This document shows, piece after piece, positions 1 to 11,800 of a stretch of 64,000 nucleotides of DNA (position 1 is the first letter of the stretch; every line of letters starts with the position of its first letter). Where the stretch lies: NCBI GenBank assembly GCA_014843695.1, contig CM026394.1, forward strand, positions 34,114,164-34,178,163. The letters run 5' to 3'. A model generated the notes under the pieces. That model saw nothing but the letters and a program-made list of their open reading frames with translations. It ran no database searches and was not told where the DNA came from. The position numbers were made by a program, and so were the translations under genes. This DNA comes from Archivesica marissinica. Taxonomy: Eukaryota; Mollusca; Bivalvia; Venerida; Vesicomyidae.

Positions 1-1
1 A

Positions 2-1421
2 TTACTATCGTATGAGCTATCTCCGGTGCCTACATCGATGTTCAACGACTCGGGTGACATGAGAACCGGAAAGGCTAAGGCACAGTTGAAGAAGCAACTA
101 CAAGTTGAGATGTCATCAAGGAACGTATCACCCAAAGTCGACTGTAGGGTGCTAGATGGTTCAGCTGTCCTATGGGTGTTACACTGCCCAGCGAATGGGA
201 CAGTCTGCGACTTTGTTGTGAACTTCAAACAGTACATCCAACATAAACTTACTTCTAGCGATGTCTATCTCGTGTTCGACAGGTACCAGGATTCCAGTAC
301 CAAGAGTACGACCAGATGCAATAGAACAGAAGCAAGCAGAGTTCATCGACAGGTTCTAGATACACCTCTACCCCCACATAAAGTTGTCCTGACAGTGTCA
401 GAAAATAAATCACAGCTGATGGAAATTATCTGTGAAGAGCTGACCAGAGACACTACCTTCCATCGAGACTACACAATGACCCACAAACTTGTCATCACTA
501 GCAGTTGTGATAACACACCAGTTGAAATAGTTATGGGGGAGTGGTGATAAACCGGGAAAACATGTCTACATCTCATGAAGAGGCAGACTGCACCATTGTT
601 CAACAAGCAGTAACAGTTGCGACTGAATGCCAAGTATGCGTGTCAGTGATTGCAGATGACACCGACGTCTTGACCACTACTTTGAGCGACAGTTAACCAG
701 TCACATGATCATGGAATCGCCGATTCATGGTAGAAATGTTATTGACATACAAGATACTGTTAAACAACATCAGAGCATAGTAGATGGACTGTTGTCTATG
801 CACGCCCTATCGGGTTGTGATACATGTACATGCTATTTCGGTATTGGTAAAGTCAGGGTACTGAAAGTACTGCGAGAAGGCTACTCCTTGTCTCTTTTGG
901 GTGACATTCATGCATTGTTACCAGATATAACAAGACAGGCATCCAAGTTTATGGCCGCATACTATGGACACAAGGACTGTAGTAGTATGTCTGAAGCAAG
1001 GAAGAAGTCATGGGCCACACAGGTGGGAAAGGGCACCACAGCCATACCAAAGCTGAAGTCTCTACCTCCCACAACAGAAGCATTTCTGGAAAATGTCAAA
1101 CGAGCACACCTGCAGGCAGCTGTTTGGAAACATGCTTTGGATCTAGACCCTCCCTCGCTAGATCCAACAGAACATGGATACGTTCGTGACGACAGTTCCA
1201 AGACTATGCAGCCTAAACCGATACATGAAGATGTGTCCCTTGCTCCACAAGAGATTTTGAAACTGATTCGCTGCGCTTGTGAAAGTGATAGACCTTGCAA
1301 ATCAGGAAGATGTGGATGTGTGAGCGGTAAACTACCGTGCACTGTATTTTGCGGATGTCATGCTGAGGACTGTCATAACGAACTGATTAAATGTGATGTA
1401 GCCGTCAACACAGACAAATGA
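2..1421 (+). pseudogene. FEN1/XPG-like nuclease-family gene with Cys-rich tail, frameshifted, left end cut
   Basis: The reading frame is already open at the left edge and runs to the stop after base 544. The same protein resumes in another frame near 545-690 (a segment with the acidic motif ADDTDV) and again in a third frame from about 684 to 1421. The last part contains HALSGCDT followed by YFGIGK and VLKVL, which resembles the Gly-Cys-Asp plus helix-two-turn-helix segment of FEN1/XPG nucleases. The C terminus is a Cys-rich CXC-like cluster (CACESDRPCKSGRCGC onward, about 12 Cys). Two frame breaks, near 540 and near 675, mean it cannot encode one intact product. I recognise the layout as a large intronless multicopy family in molluscs and cnidarians of unknown function; this is from memory, not a search. 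It could instead be a domesticated or transposon-borne gene. Confidence 0.7.
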
Positions 1422-2259
1422 GATGAACATCATATTGCTAACTGTGTACAATGTCATATACTAAAAACACTAATATCGCAGTAGTTAAGGAGAGGAAATG
1501 TGAACGATTTCTGTATGCGCCATGGCTTGTTCAGCATAGACATTACTAGAACATTATGACTTTTCAGTCACTTTATTCTTTTGATGCATATCTGAAATTA
1601 GTTTACTTTATGACCTAGTGTCTGTCAGCTTACACATATTGTAACGTATCTGTCAATGACAAACTATTAATATTATATTGAATGTGTTCAATGATATTGT
1701 CAACATTTAGATCAATCAAGCATTCATTTAAAAGTACAGCAAAATGTTAACAGATTGACAACGGCCATATTGGAATATGCAAATGAAGCTAATATATTTA
1801 CATTGTAATATAAGATGTATTATATGGGACCTCTATTTTTTCAAAACACTAGAACAAAGAATTTCAAATGTATCCAAAATTGTATCCAGAATGTGGTGAC
1901 ATAAAACCGGTCTCATGAGAGATTTGAGAGCGGCCATCTTGGATTTATGTTAATGAAGGAGTTGTCAAATGATAATAAAAGCTATTCCATTGGGTTCCTT
2001 GTGTCTTAAAGTCTCGCTAAAACAGTTTAGATTGTTTTAAAATTCCTTCTAGAAGCCGAGATATCTTAATTATAGTATATTCAATAGAACACTGGCGGCC
2101 ATCTTGGTTTTATGCAAATTAGAAAAAATGCCCAAAGGTGATAGGGTGTTATCAAGCGGATTTTTAATATTTATGGTCTCAGTGACCAAAATCAATCAAA
2201 AAACAACTTATATACTCTACTTCGAGGTATGCCCCTAAAATCCCATTTGGCTGCGAGAC
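1422..2259. other. AT-rich non-coding stretch with three GGCCATCTTGG/ATGCAAAT-type motifs
   Basis: No gene is visible. At about 1763, 1932 and 2096 the same pair recurs: a CGGCCATMTTGG core (a YY1-like site on the other strand) followed within about 10 bases by ATGCAAAT, ATGTTAAT or ATGCAAAT (octamer-like). They may be decayed copies of one repeat. Confidence 0.4.
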
Positions 2260-2260
2260 C

Positions 2261-2510
2261 TTTGGTTTTTTAAAAAAATGAAGGAAGGAAATTTCAATAG
2301 AATAAAATTTCCTATTACCGACTTTATATCTTCCCCTAAATATTTGCCACAGAAATGAAATCTTTCAAATATTAGTATCAGTCTTATTTGCTATACCTTT
2401 GGTTTTAAAATATAATGAAAGAAAGAAATTTCAATAGAATAAAATTTCCTATTACCGACTTTATATCTTCCCCTAAATATTTGCCACAGAAATGAAATCT
2501 TTCAAATAGT
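2261..2510. repeat. Direct duplication, about 130-bp unit, two copies
   Basis: The block containing AATTTCAATAGAATAAAATT through GAAATCTTTCAAATA occurs at about 2288-2375 and again at about 2427-2509, nearly identical. This is a recent local tandem duplication. Confidence 0.85.
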
Positions 2511-3150
2511 AAACAAGTGTTTTATTCTGCAATTGTTGACATAACACATTTCTGTAGACAAGCTAAAAAACCAGTCGCGAAACAAAACATCATATCTGCA
2601 CATTGTTATTTAGATGTATTGTCATTAATTGTCTCATTCCCCCTTTCTACTCTACTAGACACTTCTTTAACATTACTAGATAATTCCAATGTGCAGTTTT
2701 CACTGTTAGTCCTATCTTTTGATTGCATTTGATTTGTAAATATGTTGAAGGCCTCGTGGTAGATTAACTTTTGCTAAATGAGTTCTCTCATAAACTAAAG
2801 TCTTTATTATTATTATTATTATTATTATTATACGTGTGTGTGATCAATACTCGGTACAAATAATACAGTCTAAATCTCGTTATTTCTCGTTTTCGTTCGG
2901 AAGGCTGCTAATGATCACGCTCGCCCACATGGTTCGCCGGCGGCTAGGGTAAGTACGCGCAATCACCATCACTAGCCACACATGGCAGAGTCATGTAGTC
3001 TTTATCTCAGACGTAAGCATTATAAAACATTTTGAAGTAGATAGAAATGATCCAATGGTCAAAATATTAATTCGTCTTTTCGACTCTCCTATTAGAGTAA
3101 TAACTGAATATTAATACTACAAAAACCCCAGTTGCATATCATTGATAATA
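2511..3150. other. Non-coding stretch with ATT microsatellite
   Basis: An (ATT)n run lies at about 2806-2831. Nothing else is recognisable and no coding sequence is supported. Confidence 0.5.
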
Positions 3151-3157
3151 TATACAG

Positions 3158-3337
3158 TTAAACCTGTCTTACGTAACCAACAAAGGGAATCACAGGAAGT
3201 GGCTGCTTAGCACAGGTGGCTGTTTAATTGATGTCAAATGTATACTATAACAGCATATTGGGAATCTGGAAACTGGCTGCTTAATACATGTTGGCTGCTT
3301 ACTATAGGAGACCACTAACACTGGTTTGACTGTACAG
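3158..3337. repeat. MITE-like element with imperfect ACAGTYAAACC ends
   Basis: The left end ACAGTTAAACCTGT and the right end GGTTTGACTGT form an imperfect terminal inverted repeat. The inside carries repeated GGCTGCTTA / GCTTAATACA motifs. A second copy lies at 31925-32073. Confidence 0.7.
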
Positions 3338-3339
3338 CC

Positions 3340-3582
3340 CGATTAGCACAGTGATTAGCGGCTTAGCGCGTTCGCTTCTCACCAATGCGACACGGGTTCG
3401 ATCCTCGGACCGGGAAGTATGTGAGATGGTACGGTGATCGCCAGATCGGACAGGTGGGGTTTCTCCGGGTACTCCGGTTTCCTCCCACACGAATGACCAC
3501 ATTTACACTTTCATCCGCGCCAACGATAGTGATTAATATAAGTTTTTAAAACTTGCTTCGCAATCGTAAAATAAATAAAGTT
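3340..3582 (+). mobile_element. SINE-V copy (tRNA head, V-SINE-like body)
   Basis: The head has a GATTAGCACAGTGATTAG A-box and a GGTTCGATCC B-box. The body contains TCCGGTTTCCTCCCACACGA. The tail is AATAAATAAAG. A close copy is at 49569-49803. The body resembles the V-SINE central domain, a superfamily reported in molluscs (the RUDI element); that assignment is from memory. Confidence 0.8.
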
Positions 3583-3699
3583 TTCAAAGACAATGTTCTA
3601 CTCCTCAACAGATAACCATTCCATGTCATGAAGTAATTTGAGAGCTAAGTTGATGAAACACACGAGTAATTAATAATTATAAATGATCCGACAGTGTCT

Positions 3700-3910
3700 T
3701 TAATTAATAAAACAGTGTAGACTGCCCCACCCTGTTGAATCGTCCCTGAAGTATTTCTTGCCGTCAAGTTCTTCCGACACAGCATCTAGTTCGTCAAGGG
3801 AGGCAACTCTTGTAAAATAGTTATGATTGTGTAGTCTGTGAGGGTAGTAACTAGCCATCCTAAAGTCGGCATCACGTGGTATACAAATACCCACTCGTAA
3901 AACGTCGCCT
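3700..3910 (-). CDS. CEMIP-like: CEMIP-like exon 19 (last exon seen)
   Basis: Residues 957-1026. GDVLRVGICIPRDADF matches GDWIRVGLCYPRGTTF, and KKYFRDDSTG matches SHYYWDEDSG. The frame then reads about ten non-homologous residues to a TAA. Either the protein ends here, or a weak donor (AACAGG|GTGGGG) leads to an exon I could not find. Confidence 0.8.
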
Positions 3911-6900
3911 CTGAAAATAATAATCGGATTTACTATTAAACATAATTGACGTATCACGTAGCTACTATAAGGCCCTGAAGGCCCGAGCCTACAGATTGTC
4001 CAAGAAAATAAAACATATGAAACCCCCAAAATGCAATAACAACTGTAGGTGGGGTGGGAGTGTAACGAAGTTGGGTTGTCAACTGGAGGTCACGTGCATT
4101 CTGTACAACAGCAAACAGTCTGGATCTCTGGAAATAGCGTCCACCAAGTAATTAAATGCGCCAGTATGCACAATTCACTGTCCAGGATTCAAAGTTTCCC
4201 TGTGTGAATATGTCCCCAGACACTAGAGCTCTACTAATATTGCATCATTTTGTGTTCCATCTATTAGTCGTGGCTTCAAATTCAAAATGGCTAGCTACGC
4301 CCCTGATTGACTACTCTAATAGTTCTTATGCACCATATGCAGCTTGGAAGCCAATTTTGTGTACGTTTTTGAGATTTAACATAGCACCAACAGCTTAGGT
4401 CATATGGCGACTCTCAAGTTATTAACTCTCAAGTTGTATGTATGTTCCATTAATGTCAAACCCCTTGCGGGGACCTAGACATGTTTTCCTGGGCAGGCTT
4501 AGCCGACCTAAGTGGTTAACCAGTACTAAGCAATGTGTGTGAGGTGCCTTGCTCAATGACACTACATACGTGGCCTTGCCGAGTATCGAAGTTATTAATG
4601 GTGGAGGAAGTATTTCAGACACGGATGGGCACCGGCGCGCATAGAACCACCGACCTACCGCAAGCAGGAGGACCTCCGTGGCCTAGTGAATAAGATCGCT
4701 TATTTCAAATCACATGACCCTCACAGCTGTAGGTCCGAATCCCACTGTGGGTGTCGAGTTCTTTCAAGTGAGGAAGTTATTCAAATGACATGCGGTGGGT
4801 CGGTGGTTCTACCCGAGGACCCGTCAGTGAGCGAAATACTGCTCTGAGGGTACACTCGGTCTTCCTCCACAAATAAGAGCTGGAAAGTCGCCAAAAGACC
4901 TAAGCTCTTAGTGCGCCGTTAACCCCCCCCCCCCCGACCTATATACCGGAATTACGTTTATTTATCGTCGCTACCGGTTGCCCATATGAGCGACGCCTCC
5001 TGAAGAGATTAGTTATTTTAGATTTTGGAGGATAGTGCAATGATATAGACAGAGACCCATTCCAGAATCTCCTCTGGTTCTTTTATGTGCACGGTGTAAA
5101 GCACCGACACGAGACCTCGGTTTAACGTCCCATCTGAAATACTGTTAATTTTATTAGGGTCAGACGTGGGATCGAACCTGCGAAAATGTCTCTGATGTAT
5201 TCAAGAGTTTAAGTAGATACGCGGAAGCGACTCACATTTCCATGCCTTCACCAGTAATTAGAATTTCTTTCGCTATCTCTCCAAGAAAATGCAAGGTGTA
5301 AGTGTGACTCCCGTCCAGCACAACCTGCGGGCCGTTGCTGAACTCCATATCGAAAGTCAACTGCGCACTTGGCAAATCGTCCCGAACATACACGACACCC
5401 TCGTTATTGTCTTTGCCTCCCAATCGAAGCTTTATCTATACAAAGAAAAGAATATATGACAAGTCGTCCAAACCTTTTTCTAATACAAATTGATTTTAGA
5501 TCAAATGCGCAAACAAGTTTTTACAACATTATATTAATCACTAGTTTAGTTTAGTTTCTACAAATTTATTTTAGCTCGATTGCGAAACAAGTTCTTTCAA
5601 CTTATATGAATCACTCTCGAGACCTCATTCCTGATGGAATCCATCGCCACGAAGTAGAGAGAAGAGGCAATGTGGAATTTAAATGCCTTGCCTAAGGGCA
5701 CAATCGTAACGGCTCCAGCGGGGCTCGAACTCCGGACCGTTCGCACCTGAAGCGAACGCGCATCCACTGCGCTATCACGACTTCCACCGCTATCACTCTC
5801 GATATGAAGGAGAGAGAAGAGGCAACGTGGACTTTCAGTGCATTGCATATGAATACAATCGTAACGTAATGCGCTACCACTGTGTTATCCTGTCATCCAA
5901 CCTGCTGTGACATACTCTAGTACCCAGCACGTGTTCTTCGTAATTGATATCTTTATGTTGTTCTGTAGGCATAGTCCGTAAACATTATATATATATAGCA
6001 CTCAGTTTCATAATAACAGTACATACATAATATATATTCATCTAATGCGCTTAAGCATCACAACCAGTTGAAATTGTGTGTCACACACCAACACACACTC
6101 CCGCATTCACACACCAACACACACTCCCGCATTCACACACCAACACACACTCCCGCATTCACACACCAACACACACTCCCGCATTCACACACCAACACAC
6201 ACTCCCGCATTCACACACCAACACACACTCCCGCATTCACACACCAACACACACTCCCGCATTCACACACCAACACACACTCCCGCATTCACACACCAAC
6301 ACAGACTCCCGCATTCACACACCAACACACATTCCCGCATTCACACCCAAACACACACTCCCGCATTCACACCCAAACACACACCCCAGCATTCACACCC
6401 AAACACACACCCCAGCGTTCACACCCAAACACACTCCAGCATTCACATACAAACACACACTCCAGCATTCACACCCAAACACACACTCCAGCATTCATAC
6501 CCAACACACACTCCAGCATTTACACCCAAACACGCACTCCAGCATTCACACCCAAACACACACCCCAGTCACACCCAAACACACACTCCCGCATTCACAC
6601 CCAAACACACACTCCAGCATTCACACCCAAACACACACTCCCGCATTCACACCCAAACACACACCCCAGCATTCACATCCAAACACACACTCCCGCATTC
6701 ACACCCAAACACACACTCCCGCATTAACACCCAAACACACACCCCAATTCACACCAAAAACACACTCCAGCATTCACACCCAAACACACACCCCAGCATT
6801 CACATCCAACACACACCTCAGCATTCACACCCAAACACACACCCCAGCATTCACACCCAACACACACCCCAGCATTCACACCCAAACACACACCCCGCAT

Positions 6901-8788
6901 TCACACCCAAACACACACCCCAGCATTCACACCCAAACACACACCCCAGCATTCACACCCAAACACACACCCCAGCATTCACACCCAAACACACACCCCA
7001 GCATTCACACCCAAACACACACCCCAGCATTCACACCCAATCAAGTACATACGCGTTACCGTAAAGCTATAGAAACATAGGACGTAATTATATTTTAAGA
7101 CAATATTATTCCTGTAGTGTAAGGCATCTTTTTACACGCATTTGCTGTACCTAGTTCTAAGGACACTTATTGGCAAGGGTATACGTATAACCCGTTCCGG
7201 TCACTGAAGCGGTGGTATAGGTGGCCAAGGTATAGAATATCGCACAAGACGTGGGACATGAACGACCGAGTAGTTATACGGTCGTTGATTTAAAATCACT
7301 TGACACTCACCGCTGTAGGTTCAAATCCCACTTGTGCTGTCGAATTAGTTCATGTGCAGAAGCTATCCAACTAGTTTTCAGAATGTCAGTGGGTCAAGCC
7401 TGGTGTAAGCCAATGCTTGAACGACTGCTGGGGGGGGGGGCGCCTGGCGTCTTCCTCGGCCAGTAACAGCTAGAGAGCTGACATACGTCCTTAGCTGTTG
7501 TTGTGACAATCTAATCATTCTATTTGTTTAAGGACAATACAGAACACTCTCCAATTCCAGAAACATGTTTCTCTGTTGTGTGTGTTTTTGTTGTGTGTGT
7601 TTCTGTTGGTGTGTTTCTGTTATGTGTGTTTCTGTTGTGTGTGTTTCTGTTGTGTGTGTTTTTGTTGTGTCTGTCAAATCTTTCTTTTATGGTGTTTTTT
7701 GTTTTTGTTTTGTTGTGGCTTATTTGTGGTTTTTTATTTGGTTGTGCAAAAAAACCCTATGTAAATCATATGAATGTACATATATCTATTATGAATATTG
7801 TAAATGTATATATACATTGTAAGGCGAATAGGGGATGCTCCTCGACCCCTACTCAACCTATGACGTGGACAATAAATGGGGTTACTCCGAAAGGGGGCCT
7901 GAAAATATTTTTTCCAGAAACATCCTTGTGTTTGTTTCGTTAAATGAGACATCGGTTTATAGTAGTTTATAGTAGTTAATATATTTAGCGTTGGGGCTAT
8001 ACGTTGGATCGAACTTGTGATACATATATTCGCAGCCCAACATTTTAACAATTGGACCACTGACCCGTATAAAAATGGCAGTTAGATAAAGCCTGTTACA
8101 ATTAGCCTGCACTTAGATTCGAGCTTCTGGTAAATCCTCTCGCAGTAATGCAAAGCCAAGACCACTATATAGTAAATTGAGAAAACTCACATTGCCGTAC
8201 TTAGTCTCGCAAAGTGCCAACCTCCAATTTGTCCGAACCTTGCAGTCATCGGCTGCTGCAGAGAAATGGTCCGGCTTTACCACATAGTATTTCTTCACTC
8301 CTTCATCCGTAGCCCGGTACCAGGTAAAGCCAGTGATCTTCAGTCCGTCGTCATCCGGCCAGCCAGTGTCCTCGCCAAAGGTTCCAGTGATGGCTAGGTT
8401 GCCGAGACCGATCTAAAACATGATAATGGCATTGAGTGTAACAAACTAATGGCACAGTTCTGCCTCCAATTAAGGAACGAATCGCCAATTAATAGTTTTC
8501 ACCGGGGTATGAACTACATTGGGCATGGTTAAAGTGTGGTGTGTCGGAGGCTGAACACATACATGCTAACTTTAAACACGCCCGATGTACTTCATATCCC
8601 GATGGAAACTATTAACCCGCATTTCATTACTTTATTTACACATTAATTATTCTTTTGAATGTCACAAAGCACACTTATAGCACATATAGCACACTTTGCA
8701 TTTAAAGTGTATTTAGTTCAGATTTGTGACTTACCGTGTGCCGGACCTGGTAAATAGATCAGCATTGGAACAATATGAACAGTAAGAC

Positions 8789-8819
<31 letters not shown>

Positions 8820-11800
8820 GGGGAGAGAGAGCGCGAGGGAGATGGAGAGAGGGGGAGAGAGAGGGATGGAGAGAGAGGGAGAGAGAGAGTGATGATGATT
8901 GAGCTTATTTACCCTCGCCTCCGGGAGAGAGAGGAGACAATGAGGAGTTTAAATGCCTTGCCTAAGGGCACAGCGTAACGGCTCCAGCGGAGCGCAAACT
9001 CCGGGCATTTCGCATATGAAGTGAACGCCCTACCACTGCGCTATCATGACTTCCACGACAGCAGATTGTGTCACTGTATAAGAATATTTCTACAAAACAT
9101 GGAAATCAGAAGAATGCACGATTTAGCGAGTGATACGCATTACTGTGCACGAATGAGATCTCACCCCATCGTTAAACGCATACTGTAGACCCCTGAATTG
9201 AGTTGTCACGGAGAAAACGTAAGGGGAGTCTCGTTTTAATCCAATGGCTCCAGTGTCGTATAGATCATTGTTCATAAAACCATCAAACCATATGTCGCTG
9301 TATTTGATTGGTCCAAACCACATTGTCACACCCATGTGCGGTGCTTCCCTGAAAAACAACGAAAGTCGTAGAACAGTTACGCTACTGCGTAAATAAAATA
9401 TAGCACAATTTGCATTTAAGATTGTTTTAGTCCAACATAATATATAACAGGTAAACAGATCATCCTTGGAATAGTGCTATTGTCGAGATTTCTTTGTACT
9501 CTGTTGAATTATGGACCAGTCCATGTATTCCTGTGGATCGAATACCACCAATAGCCATTAAGTACATCACGTTCAATGTCCACAAACACTTCAGTAGCAG
9601 ACCCGTTCACTAACATTATAATTATATGCATATGTGGCATACCTTTCCCAATGCATCGGCATACTTCTGTCGTCACCGTCCTCTGCTTCACCAACGTTTT
9701 CACTGTTATCTACGACAACGGCTTTCGTCAGCCGGCCTGCAAACTTGTCAACCATACGGTCACTAGAAAATAAAGTATTCGATTTATGCGACTCTAGAGC
9801 CCTCTTATGTGTAGTGGCAGTGATTGTGTACATACGTTTATGTTACTTTATTTATGATCAATAAACTTTATCTATGTAGTTTGTTCATTATGTGTGATGG
9901 CAGTAACTGTTTAATAACGCAATGTGTATTATCAGATACATTATAATGAATGTGCTCTCCTCTTCTTTCTAGTCTAGCCTTGGACTGAACAATGTGTTTA
10001 TATAACCAAAGCTGCACACGAGGAGGTTATAGCTGGCTAGTCAACATTTTATAATGTCAATGCATTGTGTAATGGAAGTTACTTCCGGTGTATCATGTGA
10101 CGAAATTAACATCGTTCCAAAATAGATCATTAAGAACAAGATTTATGATTGGATCAGCCGTATTCAGACAATAATGTGGCGTATGCTAAAGGAGGCGATT
10201 TATACAGACTGTATGAGGGTATATAGTATTGTATCATGATATACAAGGGTGCATAATAAATAACGGCTATATGCCAGACTTATTCAACATTGAATGAGGT
10301 GTTCGCCAAGGCTGTCCCCTTTGGCCTTGTTCATAATAGCAATATACGTATTTGAAGTTATTTCACATAGCTGTTAGACAAGACTAACATATACATGGAA
10401 TATTATATATTTTATCAGAAAAGAAATAAAGAACACTATGTTAGCGATCGTCGGGCGTGCACGTATGTTAGATGGTACCGTGATCGCCAGATTGGACGGG
10501 TGGGTTTATTCCTTGTACAAATAACCACATTTTATATGTCTAGAACAACCGAACGCCCGCAAGCCAGCTGGATAGCTTCCTCACAAGAAATAATTCGATA
10601 CCCCAAAGGGATTCGAACATACAGGGGTGATGGGTACATTTTTTAGGTCAATGGCCGTAACGACTCGGCCATGGAATGTAAATTGATATTGTAATGTTAT
10701 CTATATATATTGGTATCTATTTTTTGGAACCATGTATATGGAATTGTGGTTTGAGGAACTAGATTCAGGACAAGCTAAAGAAATAGATACTATACACGAA
10801 TGTTGTTGGAGAAACATGACATCATAGCCTATTTAAGAAATAATAGTTGGCTTTCCGTTGTTTATTGACGAATAAATTATGATTTGGAGTTCTGAGAAAG
10901 ACACACCATGTTACACTCGACTATGAGCAAGTTATACGGCAAATACAAATATTATTTCGATTCTAAAAAGAGCAAAACTAGTTTGTGTTATGTTTCAAAG
11001 TGCGTAAATGACTTTGATAAAAGTACAAACATGGCGTGACATTAATTGGTTTGCCAAATGTTGTCAGAGACAAAGGCACATATTATGGACATTTCTATGG
11101 GTCATAGATTGGACTGTAGTTCAGTAATTCAGGTAATTGTGTCAGTTGTAGGACAGGGCTCTGTAAAGAATGAATGGTAAATATCTTACTTGTGGACCAT
11201 GATACCATTGGCGCTATCAGACACACTGAAACAGAAATAATATGTATCCATACTAGCAAGTTGCTTTCTCCTCAACCCTATAAAGTAAAGTAAAGTGTTT
11301 GTTTATTATAGTGTCACCCCTATTTAAAGGGCCAGCCATTTCTGACTTATGAGACACCTCTTTTTACGAACATCAGTACTTCCCGAATCCTATGCTTGTA
11401 TGCCAGACGCCAGGCTGGTAGGCAATCGGTAACCATTATTTAACTAGCTGGCGGCTCACCAACCGGTCATATCAGAACGAACCCCTGACGAGATTCGAAC
11501 CTTCGACCTCCTATATGTATGTTAATATTATGAATTCTTGATTTATCTATACTGACACCATAAAACAACTGTGTATTGAGAGTTACTTTTTCGATATTAT
11601 TTTAGAATTATGGATTTTACCATCATGAGTGAAGAAAATAATCCTTCACACATTGCACTAATTTACCCAATATTTCGCATAATTTGATACCAAATTAGCC
11701 TATATTTATTTCTAAAAGGGTATATAATGTGTGCACAGTTTCTTTTTGGTGTCATATATATATATTCACTGAAATAAATATTGTTTAAACTAACAGAAAT

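Noticed and set aside
6068..7080. Three overlapping His/Thr/Pro-rich frames
   Set aside because: By-product of the 26-bp CA-rich minisatellite.
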